Below, piece after piece: positions 54,712-56,026 of a stretch of DNA of 56,026 nt (its first letter is position 1; each line of letters starts with the position of its first letter). The notes below the pieces were generated by a model that saw nothing but the letters and a program-made list of their open reading frames with translations, was not told the origin of the DNA and did no database searches. This DNA comes from Candidatus Competibacteraceae bacterium (GTDB lineage Bacteria > Pseudomonadota > Gammaproteobacteria > Competibacterales > Competibacteraceae), in NCBI GenBank assembly GCA_003989065.1, contig RXIW01000014.1, forward strand, positions 1 through 56,026, read 5' to 3'. The translations under genes and the position numbers were made by a program.

Positions 54712-55566
54712 ATGAACGTTCGCATCGCTTTCGGGATTGCCGCCGTTTTCCTGGTCTGGTCGACCAGCGTGTCCTTGTGGGCCGAGGAGATTTTGATCGG
54801 GCGGGTGATTGGCGTGCACGATGGCGACACCTTGACGCTGCTGGTCGATGGCCGCCGTCCCGTCAAGGTGCGGCTGGCCGGCATCGACGCCCCCGAATTG
54901 ACGCAGCCATATGGACAGCAAGCCAGGCAGGACTTATCTGTGCTGGTGTTTGGCCAGGAGGTCGAGGTCGAAAGTGCCGGCCTGGATCGATACGGGCGGG
55001 CGCTGGGGGTGGTCCATGCCGGCGCAATCAACGTCAACGCCGAGCTGGTGAATCGTGGGGCGGCCTGGGTCTATCGGCAATATCCCCATCCCGCCCATTG
55101 GGAAGATCTGGAAGCATTGGCGCAGCGTACGCGAACCGGCTTGTGGCGGTTGCAGTTCGACCAGCGTGTCCCGCCGTGGGAATGGCGGCATCATCGGCTG
55201 CAGTCGACCGATGTATCGGTAGCCACTTTGCCAGCACCGCCTGCGGATCGTACGACGACTGGAGCGGATGAACGTCCTCGACCAGGATCGCTGGCCGAAA
55301 TACATCGATGTCCGAACGCTCAGGGAGGTATCGTTTTCCAGCAACAGCCCTGTACGATTCAGGCCCCAGCTGATGGAGAATTACTGGAGAAACAACGACG
55401 GAATGCGGTTGTCGTCGATGGTATGACTCGTCAGGATGTGCTCTATCAGGAGGGTTCATTAGCTGGGATGGGCGGGGGAGATCGCGGATCGGTCCACGTG
55501 CGGAGCTATACCCGAAGCGATGGTACGAGCGTCAGCGGCTATACTCGATCGTTGCCTGCCCGTTGA
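54712..55566 (+). CDS. secreted SNase-like (thermonuclease) nuclease
   Basis: Exported nuclease (284 aa) of the staphylococcal-nuclease family. Signal peptide ends SVSLWA. Catalytic motifs: VHDGDTLTLLVDG (Ca2+-binding Asp), KVRLAGIDAPELTQPYGQQA (Arg and Asp/Glu) and LDRYGRALGVV (second Arg). SNase fold covers ~25-150; the rest is an extra domain with a cysteine pair in CPNAQGGIVFQQQPC, like DUF4124-type periplasmic modules, and a Gly/Ser-rich end. AGGAGGAG lies just before the ATG at 54712; the frame is open upstream to 54556. Divergent from the AcrA-type gene. Confidence 0.88.
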   Translation: MNVRIAFGIAAVFLVWSTSVSLWAEEILIGRVIGVHDGDTLTLLVDGRRPVKVRLAGIDAPELTQPYGQQARQDLSVLVFGQEVEVESAGLDRYGRALGVVHAGAINVNAELVNRGAAWVYRQYPHPAHWEDLEALAQRTRTGLWRLQFDQRVPPWEWRHHRLQSTDVSVATLPAPPADRTTTGADERPRPGSLAEIHRCPNAQGGIVFQQQPCTIQAPADGELLEKQRRNAVVVDGMTRQDVLYQEGSLAGMGGGDRGSVHVRSYTRSDGTSVSGYTRSLPAR

Positions 55567-55577
55567 TGCGTTTTCAG

Positions 55578-55594
55578 ACTGCCTATTCGGCAGT
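55578..55594 (+). terminator. short hairpin after the SNase gene
   Basis: ACTGCC (55578-55583) and GGCAGT (55589-55594) pair around a 5-nt loop, 12 bp after the stop. No strong T-run follows, so it is a weak terminator call. Confidence 0.3.
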
Positions 55595-55640
55595 GAACTC
55601 AACCTTTCTACCGACTGCTGAACAGACAATCATTGTTTCC

Positions 55641-55931
55641 ATGAAACCGTCTTTCGTCCTTTCTTCCCACACTGCCAGAATTCGCGATCTGACATCACGG
55701 CATAATGTCGTCAATCTCCGTATCTTCGGTTCTGTCCTGCACGGCACCGACGAGGAGGGTAGCGATCTCGATCTGCTAGTCGATCCGCTTCCAGGCACGA
55801 CTTTGTTCGATCTTGGCGGTTTACAGGCTGCCCTTGAGGATTTGCTTGGAGTTCCAGTGGATGTGGTCACGCCGTGCGATCTGCCCGTACGGATTCGTGC
55901 GCAGGTCGTAGCAGAAGCCCGGCCTTTGTGA
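55641..55931 (+). CDS. minimal nucleotidyltransferase (MntA/MNT-like)
   Basis: Small protein (96 aa) with the polymerase-beta-type nucleotidyltransferase signature: Gly30-Ser31 then Asp42-Leu-Asp44 (FGSVLHGTDEEGSDLDLLVD). The end VPVDVVTPCDLPVRIRAQVV matches MNT antitoxins, which usually AMPylate and silence an adjacent HEPN toxin (HepT). The frame after it does not look like HepT in the 95 bases left, so it may be orphaned or its partner may be altered. No clear ribosome site; the ATG at 55641 fits family length, although the frame is open from 55563. Confidence 0.8.
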   Translation: MKPSFVLSSHTARIRDLTSRHNVVNLRIFGSVLHGTDEEGSDLDLLVDPLPGTTLFDLGGLQAALEDLLGVPVDVVTPCDLPVRIRAQVVAEARPL

Positions 55932-56026
55932 GTCGGCTGCAACTGAACAATCTGCTGCCGACCAATCAAGCGTCGGATATTGGCTGGGCGGCGTCACGTG
56001 GAGGTCAGAATCATTCGCAGCGGTTC
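55928..56026 (+). other. open frame overlapping the MNT stop, truncated by the window edge
   Basis: A GTG at 55928 overlaps the MNT stop (GTGA) and stays open for 33 codons to the edge (VSRLQLNNLLPTNQASDIGW). The overlap resembles a coupled gene start, but the sequence does not resemble HepT or another known family. Confidence 0.2.

Noticed and set aside
55973..56026. Possible end of a minus-strand gene entering from the right edge (...EPLRMILTST, stop near 55994)
   Set aside because: Only about ten codons are visible, too few to support a gene.

Overview
The window looks like high-G+C gammaproteobacterial DNA. This rests on the protein families present: CusBA, MdtABC-type and AcrAB-type RND efflux, a NodT-like outer-membrane factor, FixJ-type signalling, a ModE-like operator and IHF-like sites. 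A relative of the Chromatiales/Competibacteraceae is possible but is only an inference; no rRNA, tRNA or taxonomic marker is present. Genes are dense on both strands. A few islands (radical SAM gene, LprI-like gene, the far right edge) look poorer in G+C than their surroundings.

Layout. 1-4428 (minus): a Cu(I)/Ag(I) efflux pair, CusB (with a fused CusF-like tail) and CusA, which runs off the left edge. 4530-5558: moaA. 5559-6652: a complete iteron replication origin with G-rich tracts, an AT-rich region, two consensus IHF sites, six phased 18-bp iterons, a seventh near the gene, and an inverted-repeat operator. It lies directly upstream of a Rep_3 initiator (6653-8065), then a membrane GGDEF/EAL protein and an alpha/beta hydrolase. 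11262-20530: an APC permease, a zinc-ribbon membrane protein, a sulfotransferase, a DUF3443 lipoprotein, a radical SAM/SPASM enzyme between two 15-bp direct repeats, and a secreted unknown protein followed at once by an HEAGH membrane protein. 20604-22950: a molybdate-type ABC operon behind a ModE-like box; its ATPase has Asn in place of Ser/Thr in the Walker A motif.

23202-28836: a FixJ-type response regulator and a histidine kinase with a periplasmic-binding-protein-like sensor. They diverge from a secreted SCP2-like protein and an SdsA-type alkyl sulfatase, with a repeated heptamer operator between them. 28908-38452: a translationally overlapped mdtABC plus NodT-type operon, with a divergent MarR regulator. 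38595-42647: a TAXI-type binding protein beside a fused double ABC permease and a NitT/TauT-type ATPase. 42667-44444: PPK2 and an AT-rich LprI-like protein. 44597-54448 (minus): an AcrA/AcrB/OprM-type operon followed 39 bp later by a four-PAS hybrid histidine kinase. The right edge has a secreted SNase-like nuclease and a minimal nucleotidyltransferase.

Three RND pumps, a c-di-GMP enzyme, two complex kinases and a sulfatase point to an organism facing metals, detergents and other toxicants. The most unusual element is the intact plasmid-type origin beside moaA. It implies a chromid, a large plasmid or an integrated replicon; the window does not say which.
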